64,000 bases of DNA, taken from Tolypeutes matacus. Its lineage: Eukaryota > Chordata > Mammalia > Cingulata > Chlamyphoridae. Location: the NCBI GenBank assembly GCA_026826555.1, contig JAKSZT010054334.1, forward strand, positions 30,771,059-30,835,058. The letters are read 5' to 3'. Position numbers and translations under genes: made by a program. This document shows positions 32,806-44,261 of this stretch, piece by piece; positions within the stretch are counted from its first letter, which is position 1, and each line of letters starts with the position of its first letter. The notes under the pieces are model-generated. The model made no database searches, was not told where the DNA came from, and was given only the letters and a program-made list of their open reading frames with translations.

Positions 32806-34249
32806 TATAGAGTTTCTAATCCAACAAGAAATTACTGAGGAGTCTCTGTACCAGGCCCCCAGGGGATTCAGAGATGAGTGTGACACAATTCCTACCCTCA
32901 GGACTTCTGTGAACTTAAGTAGGGAGCCTGGAAATGGAACCAGAGAGACCAAAGCCACAGACAGCAATGTCTCCAAGGGGCGAGAATCATATCTGGACGA
33001 GATGGTTCGGGAAAGGCTTCGTCAAGAAAGAAGGTGTTTTGTTTGCTGTGAAGTCACTGTTGTGAGAGTCATCTGTGCACTCGCGAGAACTGCAGCATCA
33101 GCACAAATGACCTGTGCTGGATGGAGCCACCCAGTTGTCTGCCCAGTTTATCACTTGTCTGAAAGAAACTTGGAACCCAAACGTGGCAAAGGCTGTGGAG
33201 ATTTTATTAGGGTTTCATTGTGGGTATGGGAGTAGGGTTTCTGTTGATCCTCTATGCTTTAAAGGAAGAGAGAGGTTTTTATTTGCTGAATGTCTGAATA
33301 TCCAAAGTTGGAGTCTTGATAACCAGGTGTAAATCAGTTTCCCACTTTTAATAACTGCTTTGTATTTTGTATTCACTTAAGGCCAGTTTTCTAAAGGCCT
33401 CATTTGACTCTCATATATCCAATATTTCTTCTTAACAATGTGCTTACTCTTCCTCTGAACAATTTCCTGCCTTAATATCTTCTTGGAATGTATTAGAATG
33501 AGGAATCTGCATACCCCAATATATTAGGTGTTACTTGCTAAATTATGGTTATGCAGAATTTACAAGGACCTCACTGTGCATAACTGTGTGCGGTTATTGA
33601 AAATCTGTTACTTCTGGTTATGTTCTAGGAAATTTTAAAAAAAGATCGGATTATGGTTCCTGCTTATCTTCTTGAAAATAGAAGTATCTGTATTTCATGT
33701 TGCCTTAAGCACTTCTAAATTTCTTGCTTATTTTCCTCACCCAAACCTGACTTGAGAGCCTTTTAGTTTAGAACTACAGTAGGAAGGCTGTGCATGTAGA
33801 TTTTGTTGATGATCCACTAATGTAGTACTCAGAGTTCAGATCTTTTAAAGTCTAAAAATTATGCTGACTCCAGACTTGTGATTTACATGTAGTAAATTAA
33901 CCCATATGATTGACTACTAACACCACTCTCTGAGTCACAAAGCCATGTAGTGAGAAGTCTAGTACAGCTGCTGAGGTGGGCAGTCCTCATTCATGGATTG
34001 GCTCTTCTCTGGGACTAAGGTCTCTGGGATAAGAGTTCTCTCTTTTCCATTCCTACTTCCACTGTTCTGCTCAGCGCTCATCCCGATTCCTTCTGGAAGC
34101 TCTTAGCATCTGACTTCTTAGTCTGCCACTGGGGAATTTCCCAGATCCAGGCTCTCCTGCCTTTTCTGCCAAAGTGTGTTACTTGCCATTTTTCACCTCC
34201 ATTCTTCCCTTTCCTCTTTGTGTTTGTTTATGCTGTGTTTTTTTTTCCC
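32806..34249. other. no gene confirmed; old repeat trace
   Basis: 32840-32930 (GGGGATTCAGAGATGAGTGT and CAATTCCTACCCTCAGGACT) resembles a common but unnamed ancient repeat. The 108-codon plus frame 32909-33235 begins in that repeat and has no domain. The rest is unassigned. Confidence 0.35.
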
Positions 34250-34500
34250 ATTTCTGCCTAGTGAAATCCTGTTCCTCCTTCAAAGTCTAGTTCAAATGCT
34301 ACTTCCTGGCTCTCTCTGATCCTTCCAGAAAGTGTAATTTCTGCTAGTTACATGATGTTCTTTTAGTGCTTATTTTTTGGTATTCCATGGGGGTTATTTG
34401 TGCATGTGTCTTATCACCCCTGACGAAAAACACTCTATCTTATCATTTATTTTTATGTTCTGCATAGCATTCAGTGAAGATTTTTTGATTTAATGAAATT
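34250..34500 (+). mobile_element. L2 fragment
   Basis: CCTCCTTCAAAGTCTAGTTC, AAATGCTACTTCCTGGCTCT and GATCCTTCCAGAAAG are classic L2 3' blocks. It ends in a degraded tail near 34500. Confidence 0.75.
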
Positions 34501-35279
34501 TGTGAGTCTGCAGTCCACCACCATATATAAGGTACAGTGACAGTTAATTTATGATAACCCCTTCAGTCTCACCCTTTAGGGAACAGTCGTTATAAACCCT
34601 TTTCCTACCTTGTACTTCTTAGTCATTTTTTATTGTAGTTTAGGAGTAAACAATACTGGAATATTCAGAAGAATATTTCCCCCATTTTAATATTATTTTT
34701 CAATAGCTTTTTCCTTATAACTTTGGGACATGACCAACTAGAACTATGAGACAGTTGCCTTCTTTTGGTCTTTATTTTCTTAAAGCTAGTAACAGACTAC
34801 TAAGACTGAAAAGTTGGTAAAATCTGTTTGGAGCACCTCTCTTTGGAATATGAGATGGGTGGGCCACTAGGGCCTCAGCTAAAACTGACCCATTTTTATC
34901 AGCCTGTTAGACTATAACGAAAGATAGGAAATAAGAGCCATAAAATAATAGCACCGTATGGTTTCAGAACAGGATGTTGCCTCTAGCACAGGAGACTTGG
35001 AAAAGGATTAGGCACATGCCTGGCTTTGGGGCAGGACTCAAATATGTTTAGAATAGGGCAGGCAGAGATGGAGCAGAGGAAGAGGGCATGTCCACCAAAG
35101 GATATGGTCTCCTTCAGGGTTTCAGTTTTTTTTTTCCCAGATAGGTAACAATTGATATATGGGAACTTATTTTAACTGGTGGTATTTATTCTTATTCCAG
35201 TGATTCATGTGTTAGCAATCCTTATTTAAAAAAATTCCTCAGATGACTGCCTGACTTTCTCACCTTTTAGTACCAGTTC
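34501..35279. other. no gene recognised
   Basis: Unassigned sequence without supported open frames. Confidence 0.45.
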
Positions 35280-35485
35280 TGCTGACTGACAGATAAGATC
35301 AGAAATCAGCCAGACCTAAGTTCAAATCTTTCCAATTGCTTGTTATATGATCTTAAACAAGTCACTTAATCTCTTTTACACTTGTCAATATGATAATGAA
35401 ACTAATAACATATGACTGTTATACTCCGGTATATGGGATATAATAAATTTCTGACAAATGTTGTTTATTTTATTGATTATTATTA
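35280..35485 (+). repeat. MIR
   Basis: CAGCCAGACCTAAGTTCAAA, TTGCTTGTTATATGATCTTA, AACAAGTCACTTAATCTCTT and TTCTGACAAATGTTG keep the MIR order nearly end to end. Confidence 0.78.
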
Positions 35486-35490
35486 CTTTT

Positions 35491-35516
35491 ATCATCATCA
35501 TCATCATCATCATCAT
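35491..35516 (+). repeat. (ATC)n microsatellite
   Basis: Nearly nine uninterrupted ATC units at the end of the MIR. Confidence 0.95.
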
Positions 35517-36107
35517 TAAAGATAATAAAAATTAAACATTTCTGCTGAAATCAAAAAATATTAGACCTGGCAATGACTGACTTAAACATTTGGTGGGATG
35601 CATTTGTTAGAATTAAAGTGAATCTGATTTCTAGACTTTAAAAAAAATTCAACCAATGTTTGAATGCTTGCATTTTGCTATTGTCATTACTAAACCCTAG
35701 AGATGTAATACTAAAAATGTTTAAACTTTATTGGGAATCAGAATTTTCAGAAAAATCTTAATGCCACTTCCCGCCTGTATGTAAAACCTGTGATTATAAT
35801 TAGATATGTGCATTTTTAGACAGCAATACAGGGAATAGGGTGTGGGAAACTTGCATAAACATCAACAGCTATTTTCTCCAGCACTGGAATGGGAAAGGGC
35901 AGAACTGTAAAGAGGCCAGATGATTGCTTAAAACCACCTCTTAGATTGCAGCAGACCTTGGCCAGCAAAATGAGCTTCAGCAAAACTTTCTTTAGAAATT
36001 ATCTGAGGGAATTGTAAAATTTGTTGCATAGTAAAGGGACTCCTTAAGTAAAGGTCATAATCAAACTTGAATTACTGTAAAAGTGCCGTGAGTTGTATGA
36101 TATCTAT
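35517..36107. other. no gene recognised
   Basis: AT-rich unassigned sequence. Confidence 0.45.
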
Positions 36108-36182
36108 TTGTGTGCATGTGTTTATATGTGTGTGTTTGTGCACACGTGTATGTGTGTGTAAGACAGAGAGAGAGGGAGAGGG
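36108..36182 (+). repeat. GT-rich then GA-rich simple repeat
   Basis: Imperfect TG/GT runs to about 36160, then AGACAGAGAGAGAGGGAGAG. Alternating purine-pyrimidine followed by a polypurine block. Confidence 0.8.
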
Positions 36183-36204
36183 GAAATAGTTATAGGGAAC
36201 AAAT

Positions 36205-36420
36205 TCACAGATCAGTGACCCCCACCCTTCTGGAGCTGTGACACCCAAGTGACCGACCCTACATATAAGTTTTAGATTTATGGAAAAGTTGCAAAGATAA
36301 CAGAGAGGGACCACATATCCCACATGGTTTCCCCTTTTGTTAACATTTTACTTTACTGTCGTACATTTGTTACAACTCATGAACCAGTGATTATTTTTAT
36401 CCATACAAATATCTTATTGT
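36205..36420 (-). mobile_element. old LINE 3'UTR fragment (L1M type)
   Basis: TTTTAGATTTATGGAAAAGT, TGCAAAGATAACAGAGAGGG and GTTAACATTTTACTTTACTG are the reversed L1M 3'UTR signature. Confidence 0.7.
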
Positions 36421-37479
36421 ATAAGATAATAAAGGATGTAATGTCACAGTATTTGTTTCAAAGAGTAGTTATTTTAATTTTTGGATCAAGGTTTTATACT
36501 AAGTATTTGTTTAACTTTCTTGAGAATTTGCTTTCTACAAGCAGTGTGCTTTCTTATTTTAGTTATACATTAAAATATATTGCAAAATTTCTAGTGAGTC
36601 ATATAGCCAAATCCTTTGACCCTTGAGTTTCATGGTGGTTAAACTTTTCTTTAAAATGGTTAAGGAAAATCTTGGTGTTTATGTGGATTGTTGTTTTCTT
36701 TATTCCATGATAGAATACGTCATGTTGTTCCCAGAAATAATAAGAATTAACAGTTAGTTTTATTTTTTGTTCAGGTGATTTTGTACAAATCCATAAAATA
36801 TCCAGAGTTGATAAAAAATCATTTTATTCCAAGAAATTGAAAAAAAAATAGAACCAAGCCTTTGTATGCTTGATTCAAACAAATTGTGTGACTTTCATCA
36901 GAATAATTGCAAAGGAAAAATCAATTAATATAAGAAAATACTTGAAAAGCCAAAAGCCCTAAACAAATTCAAGCAACTTATTAAACTTTGCATTATTAAT
37001 GTGATGCATACATTATCACTATTTGATAGAACCACATTTGTGGTCTCTTATTTTATATTTATGTATTTACAACCACAGTTTAAAGCATTAAAGTAAACAA
37101 TGAGGAGATTAGAAGTCCTCTAAAATGGCATTTCTGTGTAAAAATTACTTGATAAACTTGCTGAATCACCTGTAGTGGAAATTTCATTAATTCAGTGCCT
37201 TTTCTAGTGTCACCCATTCTCAGCAGGACCACAGTAAACAGCTTACCAGCCCCCAGTGCTGGCAAATGTCTACATTTGGGTGTATTGTGTCACTCCAAAC
37301 TTAGTATGTCTAAAACCAATTCATTTTATTTTAAGTCTTGGGTACTTCTCCTGAAATCCCCATATCAATTTATAGTAATGATTCAGTGACCTGTCCTCAA
37401 AGCTCAAACTTTACCTTTGATTTTCTTACTTTCTTTGCATTTCTATATTTAGACAGTCTTCAAATGTTTTACTTTTATG
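36421..37479. other. no gene recognised
   Basis: AT-rich to about 37100, then ordinary composition. Short frames only. Confidence 0.4.
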
Positions 37480-37575
37480 GCCTTTGTATGCATTTCTTTC
37501 CACTTCCACATCCTTGTCCAATTATGGATTACCTCATGTCTGGATTATTGACATAGCTTCCTAATTGGTCTGTCT
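37480..37575 (+). mobile_element. L2 fragment, upstream part
   Basis: TGGATTATTGACATAGCTTC followed by CTAATTGGTCTGTCTGCTTT is an L2 block that normally precedes the block found at 37935. The AC-rich tract separates them. Confidence 0.55.
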
Positions 37576-37583
37576 GCTTTAAT

Positions 37584-37934
37584 CCCCCCCCCCAACAGAG
37601 ACACATACATGCATATTCACATGCTACACACATATGCTCCCCCATGCCACACCTGCTGCATAGACCCAAATTGCACCAATGCATGTGCCCACGCCCTCCA
37701 CAACATCCCCCCACCAACATTCTCCCATGACTCTCCACTCTACCCTCTATACACACAACACATACTACACATACCACACCCACGATCCCCCACACCACAC
37801 ACTTCTGCACTCCCCCACATATTGCCTACTCATCCCCCATTCCTTATAACCCCCACACCACAGCACACACACCCACACCACTCTATACACTACACATAAA
37901 CCGCACACACATACAACATACACTCGAACACTCT
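37584..37934 (+). repeat. AC-rich low-complexity tract
   Basis: About 350 bp almost without G on the plus strand, built of CACA, CCCCAC, ATACACAC and CACATAC variants with no fixed period. Both strands give spurious Cys- or His/Pro-rich frames (37810-37529 minus, 37609-37899 plus). It lies between two colinear L2 blocks, so it arose by expansion inside an L2. Confidence 0.85.
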
Positions 37935-38420
37935 TCTTTAACTGATCCAGTTCATGATGAGATTAAGATTCTTAAAGCCCTCCCTCCATTGCCCTCCTGT
38001 ACCTAGCCAGGGACCTTGTGATGATATTTCTCCCTGTGCTCCCACCACTAGCTTAAGCTCTGTATCACGTTTTTGGAATAGGGCTGTGAACAGGACTGGC
38101 ATGGGCCTTTTCCATTTACTAACTAGACAAGAAGACTCAAATTGTGCTGTGAATTTTACAGAGAAAAGCATAGTATACAATCAATATTTGGCATAACCAC
38201 ATAGATTAATATTCCTAAAGTACTTCCATTCTTTCAACCTACTAAAAACTTACAGTGGATGGCTCCTCATGCTTACAGGATATGGTCTGAATTTCACCGT
38301 CTGGCTTTGTAGACAACTCCCCTTTCAGTTCACTTTGTTGTGAATTGCTATGGTCTGCTTGCCCCTGGATTCCAGTGTGTAGAAGAGATTTATGTGCTCT
38401 TTCCCCAGGTTGTCACACAA
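37935..38420 (+). mobile_element. L2 fragment, downstream part
   Basis: TTAAAGCCCTCCCTCCATTG, AAAACTTACAGTGGATGGCT, GGATATGGTCTGAATTTCAC and ATGTGCTCTTTCCCCAGG are ordered L2 blocks. The apparent repetition of the paralogous block suggests two overlapping L2 pieces or internal divergence. Non-coding. Confidence 0.6.
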
Positions 38421-40187
38421 TTAAAAAAATATTCTAGAGTGAGCTGGTCTGGTCTTTGTTGAATAAAGTCAGCTTTTTTTTTTAGAGAACAAATAAGCCT
38501 TTTATTTAAAGGACAAAGCATTTGACTTAACTAATGAAGGCTTGAGTATAATTGTACAGTCAGTCGTTTAGATCTTCAATATTTAGAAATTTTGAATTGA
38601 TGATGAAAAGAATATTTTTAAGTGAAGGACAAAGGGATATTGAGAAACAGTAAGCATAATTCTGAAGTATTTATGAGTGATTTCTAAAATTGGCCTTCCA
38701 AAAGGTGTCTTTTGACGTTGTAATGGATACCCATGTTTTCTCTAGCCTCCATCTCTGTATAGCTGCAACTATTAGGAACAAACTGATAGTATTTGCTTCT
38801 TGCAGATTTTATTTCTAATCTTATTACAAAAAAGGATTTGAAGCACATGTTTTTCCTATTCTCACTCCTGAAAACTTTAAAGCAGAACTGAAAATGTCTT
38901 TCCTCCTCTAGTAGGAGGTGTGTCTTGTTTCCGGCTCAATATTTTCCTTGGAAGTGACTGAAGGTAGGATGCCACTATTTTTCTGGGTCTGTTTGAATAG
39001 TGGGGTAGGCTTAAGCCAGCAGAAAACTCAAGCAAATAAGCCTGAGAGAGTCTTTAAGAAGTCATGACCATACTGTTATTTATAACTGTTGCAAAATAAT
39101 CTCTCATGGAGGAATGTGCTTCAGGGGTGCACTTAACACATGGCATGTGTCATTCAGTTTATATAAGGTTTATATAAATTGAAGTTAAAATACAATTTAA
39201 TTACTCTATGATTTATTTCATTATCATTTTTAAAATTAACATAGGAGATATGTCAGACTTTGTTAAAGTTGCTCATATTTTAAGTACTTAAAATTTATCT
39301 GAACTCAAAGAATCTTTCCTGGATGTGCAAAATAATAAATTGTAATGTATACTTTTTTATCTGTAATTTTTTTTTTTGCTGTGAAGATTTTTTTACAATA
39401 ATGATAAATCCACTTTTGTCAGTGGTTATGCTCTCCCCTTATTTTTATTTTTATTTTTCATTCCTCAATCTTGAGGGATTTAGGACAATGTCCACTCTGA
39501 CTGCTTCAGACTGAGAAGGAATGTAGATATTATAGGGAAGAGGAATGGAATTATTTTGTTTGCAGGTGAAGACACTCCTTGCTTTCGGAATGGGACTGGT
39601 CTGTCATCATCATTTTGTTAGCTGTCCAGAGCAGGCCCGAAGAACTGGAGAGGGGGAGTTGATTGCATACCTGCTGGCTCTCAGGGCTCAACCAACACAG
39701 GAACAATCTGGAGGCTTTACGGCTCTGAGAAATAAACTTAAGTAAATTGAAAACAATAGGTTCAAATAAAAGAAATAGCAGAATCATGATTAGGGGATTT
39801 ATAAATGAATATAACTATTGTATTGGGGGCTGGCCGAGGGGGCGTTGATTTCATGTATCAGCTCTTTTTGTGGCCTCATCCAGAACTCAGTTGGAATTTT
39901 AGACCTAGAATCCTCCCTATCTTATGTTGAAAACTGAGAATGAGCTCAAACAAATGAACATGGTCTTAATGTGCACTACGTGGGTCCGAAAGTCTTCTAA
40001 AGAAATTGCTAATGGTTTTGCTTGTTCTCTGTACACCAGTGTGAGCTCAGGTGTCATAGGGGACATGTGAAGTTCAACAAATAATGCCTTTTTGTTCTAA
40101 GCACAGTCTCTTGTGGAACTCCTACTGACATCTCATGTGACCCCAATTGAGGAACTCTGTTCTAGGAAAACTCAAATGGAAGGGTTA
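38421..40187. other. no gene recognised
   Basis: A 66-codon plus frame (39545-39745) and the antisense 78-codon frame have no domain. Otherwise unassigned AT-rich sequence. Confidence 0.4.
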
Positions 40188-40262
40188 TATTTATACTTAA
40201 ATACAAGCCTCTCTTTCTGGAGCCAATTACTTTTACTCCCAGCTAAAAATACCACAGTTTTT
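40188..40262 (+). repeat. diverged direct repeat, copy 1
   Basis: Shares with 40897-40973 a TATTTATAYTTAAATAC-like start, then GGAGCCAATTACTTTTA and CAGCTAA-AATACCACA. About 710 bp separates the starts. The family is unknown. Confidence 0.7.
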
Positions 40263-40896
40263 GAGATCCTGTAAGATCTGTAGATCCAATCTAACCATTG
40301 GAGCAAGGCTAACAAACATCAGCTCTGTAGAGTATAGGCCTCTGAGTCAATCTTCATTCACTGATGAAGAGATGGGTCATATAACTAAAATTTTGACAGG
40401 TTGATACTATTTTTCCTAGTATCAGAAGGAGCTTTGTCCTTCTAAAACTAACAGTCTAGTCTTTTGTTCTTAAAATACCGTATCTACTCATGACATCATA
40501 GAAATAATGTGGACACTGGCAGAGTCTTGAGGCTTGAAAAATGGGATTTTTTAATCTATTTTCTGCTTAATGAATATTAGCATATGATCAATTTCAGGTA
40601 TTCAATAAGAATTCTTGTCCTTTTGTAGAATACCTGGTCCTTGATAGGAGACCAGTTCTGAGTGATTTGCTTTGCTGGCAAACTGTCCTTGAGTGCAGAT
40701 CAACTCGTCTGTTTACTAATGGTCCTTGTAACCATCTAAATTAGTCAGCCACACCACGTCGCCTGTTACTGGAGCACCCATTCCTGTGCACAGGGGAATG
40801 CCAGCTCTATCTGTGGATATTGTTTACCTTCCCTAAGCACAGTAGCATCTGTATCCTTGACATCATTGTCTGTGAAATCTAAAGTATTTGGGTTTT
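40263..40896. other. sequence between the direct repeats, nothing recognised
   Basis: About 630 bp with no identifiable repeat or supported frame. Confidence 0.45.
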
Positions 40897-40973
40897 GTAT
40901 TTATATTTAAAATACAAATGACTCTTTGGAGCCAATTACTTTTATCCTCAGCTAATAATACCACAAGTTTTGG
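40897..40973 (+). repeat. diverged direct repeat, copy 2
   Basis: Second copy of the unit at 40188-40262: GGAGCCAATTACTTTTATCC then CAGCTAATAATACCACAAG. An L2 end follows at 41000. Confidence 0.7.
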
Positions 40974-40999
40974 CTGGTCATCCTTTCTGGATAGTGCCC

Positions 41000-41226
41000 T
41001 CTCTTGCCTTCTCTGACCCTCCGGTGTGCTTGCATAGCACCTTGCACTAACCCCATGGCACTTGCCACAACGAATGATAATTGCCTGCTTTCCTGTCTGT
41101 ATCCCCTACTCCAGATTGCAAGTTCAGTGATGGCAGGGGACCATGCCTGCTGGTTCATCCTTCTGTTGCCTAGCATAGTGCCTCTCATGTAGTAGGCCAC
41201 AGAATAAATATTTGTTGAGGAAATGA
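41000..41226 (+). mobile_element. L2 3' end
   Basis: AGATTGCAAGTTCAGTGATG, GCAGGGGACCATGCCTGCTG, GCCTAGCATAGTGCCTCTCA and the closing ATAAATATTTGTTGAGGAAA form a clear L2 terminus. Open frames on both strands here are shadows. Confidence 0.88.
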
Positions 41227-43064
41227 AACTTTGTAAATATGTCTCTTATTCATGAGTTACAATATCACATAAATATGTGGAATATGAGGACCAACTTCTC
41301 TGTAGCAAGAAGTTGGAAATTGGGTTTATTAATAGGTTGGGAATTAATCCTAAAATGATTTCATTAGCATATAATGAATAATGCCGTAAATTAATATTGC
41401 TGTAAACTTTCTAATGTGAACTTTCCAAATTGGTGAGCTGGGCAGGCCTAATGACTGTGTTCTTCTTTTGAGATTACCCAATCAAATGACAGTTTACTTT
41501 GCCACTTGAGTTAATATAAGGGGTGACAGTAAAAGGTCTTTTAAGTTACTTGTTTATATAGGGGCCATAAAAGGGTTGCTCACCTAACCTATACTTTATT
41601 TTTAAAACCAGCTGTGTGTGAAGTGGTAAACTGTTGTTATCTACATATATGTTTTAAGTGAGGGAAAGCAAAATCAGGGTGAACTGAGAGCTTATAGCCC
41701 AAATTTCTACAAACTCAAAAAATTCAGACTCTTTTATTTACTCATTGTAACTTATGAACTTTTCTTCCTTTCCCATAAATGACAACAGATTTCTACTATA
41801 TCGCCTGCACTTATGTTAGGATTACCTGTCTGTAATTTCTAGTAGTTAGACTAGTGCCTGATCAGTAGGTGAATCTTGGCAAGCTAATTGATTGATCCTT
41901 AGACTTGGGAAAATATATAGGATTAACTAAAGTTGATATTGCAAATGAAGATAGTGCTTTTTGATTCCTAAGGAACTTAAAAGACTCTATAAGCAAGCCA
42001 CGGTTGTTTGACTTGATAAGTAGAGGCTTTCTCTTCAGCTTTATACAACAATTTCAGTATTCTTTTGAAACACTTTGGTTGAATGGCCATTGCCACTGAA
42101 GCACTTTGGGAAGTCTTTTTTTTTCCCCCAAATGTTTGTGGGTTTTGAGGAACTATAAAGGCTGAATGGTAATATTAACTAAATTTTAGGTAAGCCCTCC
42201 TGTTTGATGCTAACTGGCAACTAGTTCTGTTTCATTATATTACATTGTGAAGGTGGAAGCAATGGTTATTGACTATTCTGCTCCACTCTTTTTTCTGCAT
42301 TAGAATTTGAATTATTGCAATATTTCCCATATGCTTGCCTTTTAGTCTCAGTAACGCAAAGGGACAGTCACGGAGAAGAGCGTCTGTCATTTCTGTAATA
42401 TATGTGGTACTAGGTTAAGGTATTCTTGACTTCTTTACCTCTGTGGACTGATCTAGCCTTTGCCACTTGGATTCATGGTTCTGTACAAAGTGTCTGGCAT
42501 TTGGGATTGATTGAAATATTTACATCTATGCTTTGAATATAGATTATGACTTTCTCCCCACAATATTTCTAAGATAGTTATTTTGACTTTTTATTTTCAT
42601 GTGTGTCTCTGTTAAAAAAAAAAAAAAAAAAAAAAGGCAGGCTTTTAAGTTTTTGGTAGCCAAATATAGATCACATCATTTTGTGGTGTTTTCCTGTGCA
42701 GGATAGCATGACCCATCTTCTTAAGCAAATATAGCATGTGTAGAATTTATTTATAGTTTTGACCTCTAATCTTCATTGGCTACTAGTTTATTTGGAACAT
42801 AGTTCATTAGGGTAATGTGCTGTAATACTTAAGGGTCAGCTGAGGAGAAGGAAACAGAGAAAGAAACATTGTTTTATTATTTGCATATACTCGGACGTAT
42901 CCACACCGGGACTACTGTTTGTTTTTTGGTGGTTGTAGTGTAGGCAGACCATATTGGAGCAGAGACTGAAAGTGTATGAACTTTCATGTGAACAGGTGAG
43001 ACAGGCATAATGTAGAAAAACTTTGAAATGGGATATGATGGAAATATATTAAATATTACTAATT
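41227..43064. other. no gene recognised; poly(A) run
   Basis: A-run of about 22 at 42614-42635 without a recognisable element upstream of it. Otherwise AT-rich unassigned sequence. Confidence 0.45.
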
Positions 43065-43180
43065 GGGGCTACAATTTATTGAATGATTATTATAAGCACC
43101 CACTGTTCTAAGAGCTTTTGATTCATTAGCTCATTTAAACCTCACCACAGTATTCTGAGGTTAATTCCTTTGTGTTTTTA
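43065..43180 (-). repeat. MIR fragment
   Basis: ACAATTTATTGAATGATTAT, CACTGTTCTAAGAGC and CATTAGCTCATTTAAACCTC are the 3' MIR blocks in reverse. Confidence 0.72.
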
Positions 43181-44261
43181 TGTCATTTAAAAATCAGCAT
43201 AAGATAACATGAATTTGGTGAATAAATTAAAAAATCCTAAAGCTAGGGAAAACCTTTATAATTTCTATGAAGTGGGTGAGAACATTTAAAAGGAGTTTTG
43301 CATTCACATTCATTTCCTCCACAGGTGATATAGTAGGGCAATTATAAATTGATACGAGTATCTTACCCTAATATTAGATGGGACTTTTATAGCTATCTAG
43401 AAAAAGGTTTGCTAAATTTATTAACTGAAGTTACATAAATGTCTTAAGAGATGCTGGGATTTCAGAGAATGTTCATTAACTCCTGGAAGGTATTTGTAGG
43501 CAGCAGAATACTAATTTATTAAGGAAATAAATGTTCCATAAAATTATATTTGATTTTTTTCACCAAGGATCAACCTGAATCAAACTGAACACTTCAAACT
43601 GAAATGAACTAAAGTGATTAGCAAAACTTCAAAAGGGACCCAAATACTTTAAATTATCTAACAACATGAGCGCTTGGAAGGAAAAAAACTACGAAAAAAT
43701 CTAATGAGTCTTTTAAAATAAATCCTCACTGAGAAGGAATTGAATGTTTGCTAAGATTACTGAAGGGGAACATCAAGAGAATCATGAACCCAGTCATTAT
43801 TTCCTTATTATTAGATTGAGGTACTAGATGGCCTTCCTGGGCAGAAGTGAGAACAGGATGTTCAAAAGGAATTACAAATTTAAAACCAGAAAAATTGTGC
43901 ATGCTTGTTGTAGAAAATTTAAAAACTAATTTTAAAAAAGAGGAAAAATATTGTTCATAACCAGTCACCACTGTGGTATGACCATTGTTAAGATTATAAT
44001 ATATACATTTATATTCTTAAAAATACATACATTGTGTGCACATACATTTATATATTCAGAATGTAACTTTCAATAAGTTTTCTTGTGGGTAAGACTGGTA
44101 AGTGATCGATAGTCCTTTTGGAAAACTTGATGTTTTAATATACTTGGGGATATAATTTGTGGAGTTTGCTTTCAAATGATTGAGAGTTGAAATTTCCATA
44201 TGGCACTTCCCACTTTCAGTAGTCATGCCAGCCTCTTCCTTTTTCTTATATATAGTTTATT
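43181..44261. other. no gene recognised; possible ancient repeat at 43910-44060
   Basis: GTAGAAAATTTAAAAACTAA and ATATACATTTATATTCTTAA suggest the same old repeat as 22440-22690 and 49720-49960. Short frames unsupported. Confidence 0.35.

Noticed and set aside
32909..33235. 108-codon plus-strand frame
   Set aside because: Starts in an old repeat and has no recognisable domain or exon signals.
37529..37899. Cys-rich or His/Pro-rich proteins on either strand
   Set aside because: Both are products of the AC-rich low-complexity tract.
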